Assembly: GCF_001638985.1 (NCBI RefSeq)
Contig: NW_017265139.1
Location: forward strand, 1,612,001 to 1,676,000
Source of the DNA: Phycomyces blakesleeanus NRRL 1555(-)
Lineage: Eukaryota; Mucoromycota; Mucoromycetes; Mucorales; Phycomycetaceae
Direction of reading: 5' to 3'
Length of the DNA: 64,000 bases
Shown here: positions 1-12,628 of the stretch, one piece after another
Numbering within the stretch: the first letter of the stretch is position 1
How the letters are laid out: each line of letters opens with the position of its first letter
The notes under the pieces: model-generated
Seen by the model: the letters and a program-made list of their open reading frames with translations, nothing else
What the model was told of the DNA's origin: nothing
Database searches by the model: none
Made by a program: the position numbers and the translations under genes

Positions 1-659
1 ATTGGGTAAATAATGTAGAAACACGTCCATGGATCGAGCGTCTGAGAAAAGCAATTGATGTTCAGGTAAATTGAGTAATAATATTAGCTGCTTAATTTTT
101 TTGGGGGGATTTAAATAAGTTGAATATTGATACTGATAAAGGTTTATGTATTATATTAGGTCAAAACGGTCGAACAATGCTTAGAAATACACGATAAGTT
201 GGTCAGTCCAGAAATGCGACCGTTCCATATTACACTTGTTGGCTGTAAGTACATAACTTATTGATTCTTCTTTACAAAAAATAACAATATTTAATGTTAA
301 ACATAATTTGCTGTATAGTTTACAAGAAGAACTTTGCTGAAGAGATTGCTCGAATAAACCAGCCTGATAGTGGAATAGATGAAGCCACAAACATGTCATC
401 TCCTGTTGAATTGAATGAACAACGTCCAATAATTTTACGACAAAACTCTGTTGCTCAGTCCTTTACCCCACTCTCAACCTTCCCTCCTCCTCTTCCAATT
501 TCCCCCGTCAGTCGGGCATTCTCTATACGCTCACCGATGACTGAACAAGCTTTAATGCGCGCAGCTCTCGAAAATACATCGATATCCCGAGCAGAGAGCA
601 TATCACGTAGTTTGAAAATGACACTTCGTAAGAAGTCTCGAAAGAAGTCTCAAGCATAG
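1..659 (+). CDS. C-terminal part of a probable Y-family DNA polymerase (Pol iota-like), 5' truncated by the window
   Basis: Three exons can be joined in frame: 1-65, 160-244 and 319-659 (TAG stop), with GT-AG introns between them. The visible protein of about 163 residues starts inside a fold and ends in a Ser/Pro/Arg-rich tail with a basic end (LRKKSRKKSQA). The segment around exon 2 (LEIHDKLVSPEMRPFHITLV) resembles the last strand of the little-finger domain of Y-family translesion polymerases, especially the Pol iota pattern of an amphipathic helix followed by PFHLTL. If so, the enzyme bypasses DNA lesions in the nucleus. The catalytic palm lies outside the window, so this identification rests on one short motif and is tentative. 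The Ser/Pro-rich tail would be the usual disordered C-terminal region that carries ubiquitin- or PCNA-binding motifs, but I do not recognise such a motif here. Confidence 0.45.
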
Positions 660-1164
660 AAAACACATAACTTAAATAATTTAAACTAGAATGTAAATTA
701 CACTTTAGGTCTAGAAAAACATGTAATATTATACTTTACAATAATCTATATTTAATCCTATAAACTTTAATAATGGCAGTTAAAAAAAGGCATTTGCGTG
801 AGTGTGTTTAATAGCTTTATACTACGGTAAAAATATAAACTAGTTGATTTCTTCCAGCTTCTTTGGGGCTTAAAAGCTGTTCTAGGTTGAATTGTGATCA
901 AGTGCTACTTTTCTTCCGTTGTTTTTATGTTTCAATTTTTCACTTTACATTTACTATTATAGCTCAAAAGTAAAGTGGGGTTTTTTTTAGTATTCCACTT
1001 TCGCTTCACTATGTTTTCTTGTAATTAATTAAATACACTTTCTTCCTCACTCACCTAAACACGGTACAGGACATAATAAAGTAGTTTACTAAATTATTCA
1101 AAGCATGTAATGACTGGCCAAAAATGTACCTTGAAGATACCTGGAGAATAGCCAACATTATAGA

Positions 1165-1239
1165 AAAAGGGTCAATTCAGAGGTCGATTTTGAAAAATGC
1201 TTGTTATTTTTCAAAATCGACTTCTGAATTGACCCTTTT
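1165..1239. repeat. Long near-perfect hairpin (34-bp arms, 7-nt loop)
   Basis: The left arm 1165-1198 and right arm 1206-1239 are reverse complements with a single mismatch (near 1185/1221, a G-T type pair in RNA), separated by a 7-nt loop (1199-1205). It begins AAAAGGGTCAATTCAG and closes with CTGAATTGACCCTTTT. Such a structure could be a foldback transposon remnant or a small-RNA precursor. No flanking target duplication is obvious. Confidence 0.85.
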
Positions 1240-1592
1240 CTTCATAGGGCAAGTTGGAAGATTTATATTATTCTTCTTATCTTTCTTCATTTTACAGTAT
1301 AATTTCCCGGAAAATCATCTATTCATCTTATAGTACTTCCAATTTGGATAGCACGGGTGAATCTATCAAGGATCGTGCCATCATATCGTAATTGGTTAAT
1401 AAAATACCGTAATTTCAAGTCAGTAACAATATTCCTATTCCACAAACAATGTTCAAAGTGTAAAGAAATTATTTCTATCAAGCAATTGTTGGAGTGTAAC
1501 ATCTAGAATAATCTATAAATGTTTTAACAATAATAATAGAAAAACAAGGGCTGGTTGTAATATTCATCTATAAGGATAATATAATGTTACAT

Positions 1593-2030
1593 TTAGTGTT
1601 TGAGAACAATGATATGGGTAGAGGGTTTGGGACTTGCTTGGACTTTCCAATTAATGATTGGGGATACGAAGGGAAGTGCTAGTGCTATTAGGACATTATT
1701 TATAATGCTAGATATTCTGGAAGTGGGTTCTTGAATAATTTGACGAGCCTATTTCAAGAAAGGTATTCCAGCACCATATATTTGAATTACCCCTCTGAAC
1801 TTCAATGTGCCGTGCTGCCCATCTCAAAAAGCTCTATTAGCTAGACTTTCTATTATTTTCCACAAGTCTTGTTTACTCATATATGGTTCCTAGAATCTCT
1901 CAAAGATATACTGGCACAGGATTATAGTATCAGCTTTTACGTAACACGGATATTAATATTGGTGAATAGGAAAGTAGTTGAAGGATCGAAATCCAAGCTG
2001 TTCTCAGAATTGGGCAATACGAAAGAATAA
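1593..2030 (-). pseudogene. Decayed coding relic with several premature stops
   Basis: Reading the minus strand in one frame gives a protein-like stretch of roughly 145 codons interrupted by about five stop codons, ending at a stop at 1593-1595. Readable segments include MSKQDLWKIIESLANRAF and ARQIIQEPTSRISSIINNVL, whose composition is more protein-like than the surrounding AT-rich DNA. I do not recognise the family. A dead mobile-element ORF is the likeliest explanation, but this is inference. Confidence 0.35.
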
Positions 2031-3704
2031 AAGGGAATTTCTGTAAGGAGATGTTCTGGCATCATTATATACACACACACATATATATGTTATTTTGCCG
2101 GCATCAAACCCTATCTGGGTAGGTTACTAAGATAGATAGGTTTTCTGTACGAAAATCTTTGATTGCTGCTAAAGAATACATGGGTTCCGTAGTGAGGATA
2201 ATATAACATAATGCTTGCCATAAAAACATATGCTAAATTAGAGTAATAAATGGCTAATGTTGGTGATAAATAAAGAATACTATCCATTATAACAGCCAAT
2301 AAAATATTTTTTGTACTATTTAACTATATATGCAATAATTGTTATCCAATAAAGTTCCAAAATAAATAGTATTTACAAATACACACCAACTAATAGAGCC
2401 TTGTTATAAGAAAATTAATATATATTTTTTTAATTGTACACGAGAGTTCTATGGTGTACTATATAATCAAAATATATATTCATAAGAAATAGATACGTGT
2501 ACTGGGGTATGAATAAAATCTTTATATCAGCAAGAAAGCCAAGACACACGATTATCCGTAAAAGTAAAAGGTAAAAAGAATAAAAAAAAAATAAGCTTTA
2601 AGCAAATTATCCCCTTAGAATTGCCTCTGAACCCGCTCTTTTTCTTTCACAGTGTTAGGTAAATTGAATCTATAATATATTTATTGGTTGTGCATTGGCA
2701 CCATTTATTTTGCTTGGCGTGCGTTTCATTTTTCAGATATATTACGATTATTCTGCATAGATATTATACATCTATTTTTAATCAGCCCGTGTTTCTCCTA
2801 GATGAATTGAACTAGTTCATTTATTTTGTCAAAATCCTCTGGACATATACAGCATTTATTAAGGAGCCTTTCATTGAATCATGTCAAAAACACTACCTTT
2901 ATTACTTTGAGTACACTGACGACAAGTCCAATAGTAATTATCAGGATTGTTTATGAAATTAATTGCTGGGCATAAAACATTACATTTTTTATTCTTTCAT
3001 TTAAATAACTACATACATAAATATATATGCTTATTAAACATGCAAGTTAATCTGGACCAAGATGATTTGTATGGCATAGTCGTTTTTCTCTTACCTTGTA
3101 TTCGAAGCCCTTTTATCGAGTCATATATGCCCTTCCGCCAAAATAAAGCTATCACGAGAGGTTTTGCATTTTTGAGATATACGTCAAGAAATTCTTCATT
3201 GAAAAGGAAATTTTCGTCGAAAGTAATACTTTATATAATTATATTGATTGACTTCTATTGAAAAAAAAAAGACAGTTTAGTGCTAAGTACATACAAGTAG
3301 TACAAGATGAGCTCTATAGTTATGTTTATTGCTTTACCCCTCTTGATAAAATGTATATACTTCCTGGAATATATATATTAATCTTTTTTCCCTCTTTTAC
3401 TTACTGAATTATGAAAGGCGTCAGCTCCAATAAAAGCTTACCAAATTCCAAGTATTTTTAGCTACACTTGAAGATCCAATGTAAACAAAATGAATACAAG
3501 AAGTGTAAAGAGAAAGTATTTTGGTTTGGGCCTTAAAAAAAACCAGCTTTATTAAAGCCAGAGAGGCTCCAAGGTTTAAAAATTCTCAATGTAGTAATAA
3601 TATACCCCTCTTGACCATCCCTACTTCCTTCAGATAGTCTAAAGGAGTAAACACAGTAAGTATAAATAATAAGCCCAATCACTTATTTTTTACAGCTACT
3701 TACT

Positions 3705-6700
3705 ATGCGCCTATTTACTGTTTTTCTTGTTTTACTTATTGGAGTGTATCTTCCATATATTCAAGCTTCATCTATTATACCAGGCGCATATATTGTCGAA
3801 TATAATGATGTTCATGAATATCACGGACATAATGCTCTGATGGCATCTCTTGACAATGTTCGAGACTTATTTCGAGTACGCCATACCTATTCAAGTTCAC
3901 TATTTCGAGGCATGTCCTTCCGTATCAACGACGAAAAACCAAGAGCACATTCTGCTAATCCGGCTAGTTTGTTGATTTCGCCACGGCACCCAGTTCTAGC
4001 ACAAATGCTCGGAAGTCCTGAAGTAAAGCGAATTTACCCAGTGTATCGCATCCCACGTCCACAATGGACATCTAAAAGTGATGGTCATCCTTACGATAAT
4101 GGGTTATCTCAAGTGAATGATGTACACAAAAAACTGAATCTTACGGGAAAAGGGATTACAATTGGAATACTTGATTCTGGTAAGTAACTCCCTTGATAGC
4201 TTATTTGTACCCCTTTATTCTTTTTTCTTATTCGAGGCTCCTTCACATTCAAAACCTGAATAAAGACGATAAAAAAAACAATTTTCAAGCAAACAATATT
4301 TCAATTTTATACATACTAACACTTTTGATATATGAATGTTTTTATTTATAGGTGTGGATTACAACCATCCAGCACTTGGTGGCGGGTTTGGTCAAGGGTA
4401 TAAATTTAAATATGGTTACAATCTGGTTGATCCAGCCGAAGATGACACTAGTGCTGGCAGACATTTACCGGAGGATGACCCATTCGATCCATGCTCAGGA
4501 GGAGAGACTGGTAAGTATTCTTATGTTATATTTATTGTGTTTATAACCCAGAAAAAGAAGTATCTAACAAAGGTTATTGTTTAATAGGACACGGTACTCA
4601 TGTCAGTGGTATTATAGGGGGATTTGCTCCAGAACTAGTAAGGATTGGAAAAGAAGCTTTGGTTGTATTATTCGGTCAGTTTGCTTATATTTCTCTTCAG
4701 AATTTTTCGGGGATCGCACCTGATGCCACATTTGGCATGTGGCGAATCTTTGGCTGTTATAGTGGTGCAAGCGAAGATACAGTTATAAAGGCTCTAGAAA
4801 TGGCATATGAAGCAGGTATAGTTGTTATTTTTAATATTACTTAGATTAACGCATGATTTCATATTTTACTAGGATGCGATATAATTAACCTTAGCCTTGG
4901 TGTTGAAAATGCATGGCCAGAAGATGCAATGGCAGTAGTTGCTGATCGTCTTACAGAAAAAGGCGTCATTGGTACGTTTATTAAATCTATATTATACTTA
5001 AATCATCTTATTTATTCTTTGTTTAGTTGTTGGTGTTGCTGGAAACCAAGGAAATCAGGGTGTATTTATGCAAAATACACCAGGATCTGGAAAAAATTCA
5101 ATATCAGTGGCCTCTGTTGATAATGCATTCTCCACGGGAAAAGTATTAACTGTCGATGCTCTACACAATCGTTCTTATCGTAAGCTCAAAATAGTGTTTT
5201 ATTTTTATTTTGTACTTTGACTTTTTTTTATTAACCAATCAATATTTGATCTCTAGCATACCAATTGTCTGTATCTACTAGAACTTTTCCTAGTGGCGTT
5301 TTAACAACTATAATAGATGGGGAAGAAGCTTTAACTGGTTGTGAGCTCAGTAAATTATCAAATAAAAAGGTCAAGGGCAAAATCCTTCTCGTCGTACGTG
5401 GAGAATGCACATTTGAGAAAAAGGTCGAAGTAGCACGTTCGGCTGGAGCTATTGGTGTACTATTCTATGATACAGAGTCTGACATTCCTGTATCATCTCA
5501 AACAAGCAAAGGGTCGCTTCCATGCGCAGGAATATCATCTTCTCTGGGGAGTGAATTGGTCGATCTTTTTATAAAGGACTCCAATACTTCGTCTGTGGTT
5601 GTTTCCTTCCCAGATCAGCCAAAGGATTTGAGGAAAGATACGGCTGGTCAAGTATCAGCATTTTCCAGCGTAGGGCCAACATACGAACTCGACTTGAAGC
5701 CTGGTGTTTCAGGCATCGGTGGAGATGTCTATTCAACTCTTCCTCTTAATCAGAATGGCGGGTGGGGTGTTCGATCGGGTACATCTATGGCCGCACCGCA
5801 TGTCGCTGGTGTCACTGCACTTCTGCTTCAGGCATACAGAACTGAGCATACAAATACTAGCCCTATATACATCTTGGAACAGCTTCAGAATCATGCTAGA
5901 CTTGCCACCTTCCAAGGTGCCCCGGATCACCCACTTCGGCAAGGTGCTGGACTTGTTCAACGTGAGTTTTAAAATACATAGTAACTGCATAAAGCTATAG
6001 ATTTAATGTGATGAAATCTACGTTTATATAGCATATACTTCTCTGAAGAATCCGATACATATTTCACCTGCACAGATAAGCTTCAACGACACTGCCAGTT
6101 TAACGGAGTACAAGTCTTATACACTGTCAGTGACCAATCATGGAAAAAGGCCACTATGTTTGACTATTGAAAATATTCCATCCAAATCAATCAAGCCCTA
6201 TGGAAGTGGTTTTGGATATGTTCCCGTAGAACCTATTCAGAGAGGCGATATCGAAGTGACCCTTGTATTCTCCCCGTCGCATGATATCACAGTCTCTCCG
6301 GGACAAACAGTATCTATAGAGACATCCGTCGAACTGCCAAATCCTGAAGAGTACCACTATCCTATCTACGGTGGGTTTATTTCTCTAGTCGATTCCACTA
6401 CTAAGGAAGCGCTTGGAACCGTTCCATACTTTGGTGTAATTGGAAAAATGGCAGAACTACCGATTTTTGATGAAGGATATCCTTTTCTTATTGCCACTGA
6501 CAACGCCTCGACTATATATTCTTCTTCTGATACATTCATACTCAATACCCAATCAGACTCATTTCCCATGGTTGTGTGCCGCCTTTTGACAGCCTCCCCC
6601 CGAGTAGATATTGAGATAGTCAATGAAAAAGGCATCTCTCTAGGAACCATAGAAGAAGGGCCTAATGTATACTGGGAAAGAAATACTTTAGGCACTGATA

Positions 6701-6894
6701 ATCGTGTGCGGACAGTCACTTGGAATGGTAAAGTTGTAGCAAGCAAAATTAAGCCTGGGGATACAATATATCCTTTTACAGTTTCAAAAGGTACATACTT
6801 TTTACGGATCCGTGCACTCAAATTACTGGGAGATCCGACTTCAGATTATGACTGGGAGAGATGGTTCTCAGGACCTATCCGTGTAGAGAGTTAA
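3705..6894 (+). CDS. Subtilisin-like serine protease (S8) with PA insert and C-terminal Fn3-like domain, paralogue 1
   Basis: Eight exons: 3705-4179, 4352-4510, 4588-4637, 4701-4815, 4873-4971, 5027-5179, 5257-5961, 6032-6894, giving 872 residues. A hydrophobic signal peptide (about residues 1-21, VFLVLLIGVYLPYIQA) points to secretion. An inhibitor-like propeptide (PGAYIVEYND) precedes the catalytic domain. The triad is intact: Asp in GILDSGVDY (about 157), His in GHGTHVSG (about 213) and Ser in SGTSMAAPHVAG (about 526); the oxyanion Asn lies in VAGNQGNQG (about 306). A protease-associated domain (KGKILLVVRGECTFEKK) is inserted between Asn and Ser, and an Fn3-like domain follows. This is the architecture of Vpr/C5a-peptidase-like subtilases in the S8A family. 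It presumably degrades extracellular proteins. The next gene is its tandem paralogue with the same intron positions. Confidence 0.93.
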
Positions 6895-7342
6895 TAGTCA
6901 ACGTACCGGATTTCAGCTGTTTTCTTGGATGTATATTTTTTCTTCTTCTTCTTATGTTTATCTACTATCCCCATTATACTTTTTTTTTTCATGGGTTATT
7001 TTTACTTCTTTAAAATGCGAGGATTTTCCAAATTGTTTTTTAATAGTATTATAGTTTTTCTTGATCTATTTTTTTTCTTATCTTTGAAGGTTGATGAACC
7101 CGAATATAATAAAAACAAATTATACATATATAAATAATATCGGAAAATATCCTTAAGCCAAGACTGAAATATTATATTCTTTCCTATCGAGGCAAAAATG
7201 TCAATATTTGTTAATTTTTTTTTTAAAAAAAAAGAGGAATATTTGTTGCTAAGTATTAAAGCATCGTTTTGCTTTTAGAGAAAGAAAGAAAAAAACTTGC
7301 TTTTCAAGAGTGAGCTGTTCTAACACATAACAACCCGCTATA
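6895..7342. other. Intergenic spacer between the tandem proteases
   Basis: T-rich and AT-rich spacer of 448 bp with no gene. It contains a T10-A9 palindromic tract at 7215-7233. The promoter of the second protease must lie here; I see no clear named motif. Confidence 0.6.
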
Positions 7343-10300
7343 ATGCAGTTAACTGGTGTAAAGAACAACTCCAAACCTTGGAAGCTCGCTCTGATTGCCC
7401 TCAGCCTCCTAGTTACCATTACCGCTGCGTTAGAGGATGTACCAACATTACCTCAAGATATTCTTCGAGATCCAAAATTTCGGGCCGCAACAACTGGAAA
7501 TACTATCGCAGGTCGATACATTGTCGAGTTCGACGAGAAATACAGTGGAACTTCATCAGACTTTTTAGAACGTTTGACACAAGATATTAATAGAGATGAT
7601 CCAAACATTGGTAACAAGCTTAGCATGACGATCTCTCATGAATATGACTCGACACCATCTATATTTCACGGAGTTTCTCTTAGTATCCAGCCAAAGAAAA
7701 GGAAGGCTGTACTTGGAAAGGTTCAAACAGCATCCGAAGAAAATGTTGTATTCACTGCTTCCCAGAACCGTGTTGTGAATAAATTAGTCAAAAGCAACTA
7801 TGTCAAGAAAGTGTATCCGGTTACTATAATACCGAGACCAGAATTCACCCGTACTAGTCTAGCATATGATGAAGCACTACTACCGATCATAAATAGTGCA
7901 GCACTCGAGGTATCTTTGCCATTTTCTCATGAAATGACTCAGGTAAATAGGGTACACAAAGAACTTGGCCTCACAGGAAAGGGTGTTGTGGTTGGAATCA
8001 TTGATTCTGGTAAGTTTTTCTTGGACTAAACATATTAGAGTCGTTTTTATTATTGTACTAATCTTCTTTATTAAAATGAAACTTAAAATGAAACAGGTAT
8101 TGACTATACCCATCCGTCCCTCGGAGGTGGATTTGGCCCTGGCTTTAAAGTACAATTTGGAGCGGATCTTTCTGGCGATTTCTTTGATGTCAATAATCCA
8201 TCCAAATCCAAGAAAGGGAAAACTCCCCTTGATACTTGCAGTGAAAAGTTTCACCAAGGAGGTCAGTAGCTTTCTTGTTTGCCAAGTTGGACGAATAACC
8301 CCGGATTAAACGTTTTGTATTGATTAGGTCATGGAACTCATGTCGCAGGAATCATTGCTGCTCAAGACACACGTTATGTAAGGACACATTATATAATTAT
8401 GCTGTGAATGCTACTTAAACAAATTTAAATTTAACTTTTTCTTTGTTTCAGAATTTTACTGGTGTAGCTCCAGATGTTACACTTGGAATGTGGCGTGTAT
8501 TTGGCTGTCAAGGCTCAACCTCTAGCGATTTGGTTATCAATGCACTTATCTTGGCTTATGAAGCAGGTAGAATTCCTTATAAGCATTTATAGATGGATCA
8601 GAAACTGTTTTTACGTGATTATTAATTGTACGTATATATAGGCTGCGATGTTATTAATCTAAGCTTAGGTGGTGCCACTGGGTGGGGAGAAGATCCCACT
8701 GCAGTTGTAGCAAATCGTATTGCTAAGAGTGGCGTAGTTGGTAAGTAGAAAACATATACATATATACATATAGTGGACAAGACGTAAAGTTTGGGGTCGA
8801 GTGTAAGGATACATTTGTCTAATAATATTCATTAGTCGTCGCAGCAGCAGGAAATGCTGGTTCAGAGGGACCTTTTATGGTCGCATCTCCGAGTGTAGCA
8901 GACAATGTGATTTCTGTTGCTTCTGTAGATAACGACTATGTACTGCTACCAAATGTTATACTAGAAAACGGCGATAAATTTGGTAACAAATTCTATTCTG
9001 AAATTTTACTTTTATATAATATAGAAGAGAAATATTCATGCATATCTTTCTAGACTACTCCTTATCAACTTCAACCAAAACATTTCCCAATGGTACAATC
9101 GTTGCCTATGCGGATGATGAGCCAGAAGTTCTTGCCTGTGGAGATTCAAAGCCAAGCCGTTCCTTTACTGGCCAAATTGTATTAGTCAAGCGTGGTAACT
9201 GTACATTTGACGAGAAAACAGCCAATGCGTACAAGGCTGGAGCCACTGCCGTCTTGGTGTATGATAACGAGCTCAATACAAGCTCACATCCAGTAACAGC
9301 CCAAAACGCACGTATTCCTGTAGCCAGTGTATCAAATGCAGCAGGTGTTACATTGATGGGACTTCTTGGGAACGAGACCAGTGGAGTTGGAGTGGTTTTT
9401 GAAGTCGAACTCTCGGGTAGCCCTTCTCTGTCTGCCAGGAAAATATCTAGTTTCTCAAGTGTGGGTACTTCTTTCGAGCTGGACTTGAAGCCAAATCTTG
9501 CTGGTGTGGGCGGATCAATATTTTCTCTGCTTCCTGTTACGCGTGGATCATATGGTGTTCTTTCGGGAACCTCGATGGCTTCTCCTTACGTTGCAGGTGC
9601 TATTGCTTTGTACCTTCAAGCTCACCCGGCACACAATTCGTCCTTTATTGGTCAGAAATTCCAAAACTTTGCCCTTCCTTCTTTTGTAGACAATCCTGCG
9701 AAACAAGGTGCTGGTCTTATCCAAGGTATATATATATGTGTGTGTGTGTGTGTGCTTTACAAAAATCAAAATCAAAATCAAAATCAAAACAAAAAAGAAA
9801 TATATCTCAAAGTCAAGATACTAATATTTAATATTCAGTATATGATGCCATTACGCAGTTAAGCTATGTCTCGCCTGGTCAATTGAGCTTCAATGATACA
9901 GCCCATCGTGAAGAAAAGACACTGGCGATCACAAACCAAGAAAAAGAGCCAATGACCTATACCATCCGTCATTTTTCGAATCGCGCCATCGCTCCTTTCA
10001 ACACTTCACAGCACGGATATACTCCTATACAGCCAGCCATCTATACAAAAGCCAATGTTACAGCCGATCTTGGTCTTTCTTTAAAGAATGTTACCGTCCA
10101 ACCCGGAGAGACAGTCGAATTCACCGTTAATGTTGATAGCGTCAGTGAGTCTCTCGATAACGAGCCATTCCCCATGTATGGCGGCTTTATTACGATTGAT
10201 CCCGTTACCGATTATTACGGAGAGGCAAAGTCGATGAAAATACCTTATGTTGGTATCTCTGGAAATGTGGCAGACATCCCAATATTTCCTAAAGGGTTCC

Positions 10301-10704
10301 CTATGATCGTTGATTCCAGTGACTTCCTTGGATCGCATGAGCCTGGAAAGCCCTATGTACTCAAGAGAATTCCTCACAGTCGCCCTTCTTTGTATGCCGT
10401 TTTCCGTCTACTGATGGGTACGGCCCACCTTACGACTGAGATTTTGGATGAAAACCAAGAATTTGTGGGCAATGCTTTTAGTACAAGTTATATGCCACGC
10501 AACACGCTGAACCCTGGGAACTTTTTGGTAGTAAATTCATGGAATGGATCTATTATAGATGAACAGAGCGAGACTTTGGGCGAGACAATCCCTCTTAAAA
10601 ATGGTACATATTACATGCGCTGGAAGGCTCTGCGCTTGTTGGCTGATCCTGAGCTTGAAGACAGCTGGTTGACCTCTATTTCGGATCCTATTGTTGTTTC
10701 TTAA
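7343..10704 (+). CDS. Subtilisin-like serine protease (S8) with PA insert and C-terminal Fn3-like domain, paralogue 2
   Basis: Eight exons: 7343-8009, 8097-8261, 8328-8377, 8452-8566, 8642-8740, 8836-8982, 9054-9725, 9839-10704, giving 926 residues. The N-terminus carries a signal-anchor-like segment (KLALIALSLLVTITAA) and a longer propeptide than its neighbour. The triad is complete: Asp in GIIDSGIDY (about 221), His in GHGTHVAG (about 279), Ser in SGTSMASPYVAG (about 588), with the oxyanion Asn in AAAGNAGSEG. A PA domain (GQIVLVKRGNCTFDEK) and a C-terminal Fn3-like region follow. Exons 3, 4 and 5 have exactly the same lengths (50, 115, 99 nt) as in the upstream paralogue, so the pair arose by tandem duplication. 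Intron 7 contains a (TG)n tract and a short CAAAAT repeat (about 9735-9790). Many NxT/S sequons suggest a glycosylated secreted protein. Confidence 0.93.
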
Positions 10705-10957
10705 TTTACATTCTTATCCTTCCCTTTTCTTCCCAAATTAATTTCTTTATTACATAAATATTAATTGCTAATAAATAAGTTCTGCATAATATAAATATAT
10801 ATTTATTCTGTAAAGAGAAATAGCATATTATTCAACCCAATGTCTTGCAATGTTTTGTGACTTTGCATTGTGCGCTTAATCCTCTTCTACTCCTATTTTT
10901 TTTTATTGTATTTTACTTTGTGTGAATCTCATTAGCGAAAAGATTATCTTTAATAAA

Positions 10958-12379
10958 ATGGCATTAGAAAATGAGGATGCAGACGAGATTAATCTTCACA
11001 CAGAAAAAAAGTACCAAAAAGATTTAAAAGTTGGAGAGGGTACCTATGCTGTTGTCTACAGAGGTAATGATAGTGTGATTTGAAAGGCGCAATGGTGATC
11101 ATTCCCATGTTGATCGGCACTTTGAAATCAAGGAACACAGCTCTCTACGGGGAGAAAGGTCGCTATTAAAAAGATCAAGATGGGCCAGTTTAAAGATGGT
11201 CTTGATTTGACTGCAATTAGAGAAGTTCGGTACCTTCAAGAGCTGAGACATTCTAACGTGATCGAGGTTAGGGATTGCTGTCTATTAGTATATAAGAGAA
11301 TTGGCGTTAATTTTTTGTTTGTATGTCTAGCTTGTTGATGTATTTTCACACAAGACCAATTTGAATTTGGTTCTTGAATACCTGGATTCTGATCTGGAGC
11401 AGGTTATCAAGGACAAGTCTATACTGTTCATGCCTGCTGATATCAAATCCTGGTTACTTATGATCCTGCGTGGCCTTGACCATTGTCATCGTCATTTTAT
11501 TCTTCACAGAGTAAGATATGCTTTCTTGTAATGATAATAATGATAATTCAAGCTAATCATATAGCAATTGTAGGATATGAAGCCAAACAACTTGTTGCTT
11601 ACGCACGATGGTATACTCAAAATTGCAGATTTTGGTCTGGCAAGAGAATGGGGTGATCCTGGACGACAGATGACATCCCAAGTAGTTACAAGGTAGAGAA
11701 AGAAGAGAAGTTTCGATGTGAATTGTGCGACTTAAATTGTTGCGTAGATGGTATCGATCACCAGAACTATTATTTGGTGCCAAAGAGTATTCCTATTCTG
11801 TCGATATCTGGGCAGTTGGATGTATATTTGCAGAACTTATGTTGAGAACTCCATATGTGGCCGGTGACTCTGATATGGATCAGTTAACAAAGATTTTCCA
11901 TGCTCTGGGAACCCCAACTGAGACAGATTGGCCAGTAAGTATAAAACACAAAAGACTATATAATAGATATTTAATATGTGGTTATTTAGGGAATGTCTAC
12001 ATTGACAGACTATGTCCAATTCAAAGTGTTCCCAAAGGTTCCTCTGAGACAGTATTTTACAGCTGCTGGTTCAGATGCACTCGATTTGTTAGACAAAATG
12101 TTGGTGTTTGATCCTAATAAGCGATGGACAACTGAAGAAGTGAGTGTATATATGATATAGACTGGCAATGGATAACTCACAATGTTTTTGTAGTGTCTTC
12201 AACATTCATATTTTAGAAACTCGCCTCTTCCAACCACTCCAGAGAAGCTTCCTCGAAAGGCTCCAGATGTGGAGCAAGTAGCACAGACATTGAAGCGAAA
12301 AGCAGGAGCCAATATGGATGAAGAAGACTTTAACAGATCCAAAATCCCCCGAAAAATTGACTTTCCTAAAGACACATAA
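10958..12379 (+). CDS. CDK7: CDK7/Kin28-type cyclin-dependent kinase (TFIIH, CDK-activating kinase)
   Basis: Seven exons: 10958-11063, 11133-11266, 11331-11510, 11574-11692, 11748-11934, 11990-12139, 12194-12379, giving 353 residues. The glycine loop is [10 protein letters not shown], the ATP lysine lies in [14 protein letters not shown], the catalytic loop is [10 protein letters not shown], the metal motif [10 protein letters not shown] and the T-loop [17 protein letters not shown]. The MGQ..DG(L)..TAIREV helix and the QVVTRWYR activation segment are typical of CDK7/Kin28, which phosphorylates the RNA polymerase II C-terminal repeat as part of TFIIH and activates other CDKs. A proline-containing C-terminal tail ([12 protein letters not shown]) also fits the family. 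VPS34 starts only 249 bp downstream on the same strand. Confidence 0.93.
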
Positions 12380-12628
12380 ACCCTCAAAAAAATACTTTTG
12401 TACATAATCTCTTTCTATCTGACAGCAGTGACGTTTATAGTCTGTGTGCGTGTGTGCAAAGTAGAGTCATGCGTCGATCATTGCCCTTTCAATTGCCGCC
12501 TTCTTCTCATCATTGAACGAGTAAAAGAGATCATTGTGTCTTTATATATATATATATTTTTCTCTTAATTTTTATTTTCTATTTTATTTTTTTATTTTTT
12601 TACTTCTTGTACAAGTCATTTATTGAGT

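Larger units (their letters stand above)
660..3704. other. Gene-poor AT-rich intergenic region
   Basis: No intact gene is supported here. The stretch holds a 34-bp-arm hairpin (1165-1239), a decayed coding relic on the minus strand (about 1593-2030), TA/CA-rich simple sequence around 2070-2090, and the presumed promoter of the downstream protease. Open frames such as 2947-3261 have AT-driven composition and match no family I know. Confidence 0.6.

Noticed and set aside
2947..3261. 104-codon plus-strand frame in the intergenic region
   Set aside because: Composition is Phe/Ile/Leu/Tyr-rich as expected of AT-rich DNA, with no family resemblance.
6366..6821. 151-codon minus-strand frame inside the first subtilase
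   Set aside because: It lies entirely antisense to a well-supported Fn3-like exon and has no recognisable features.
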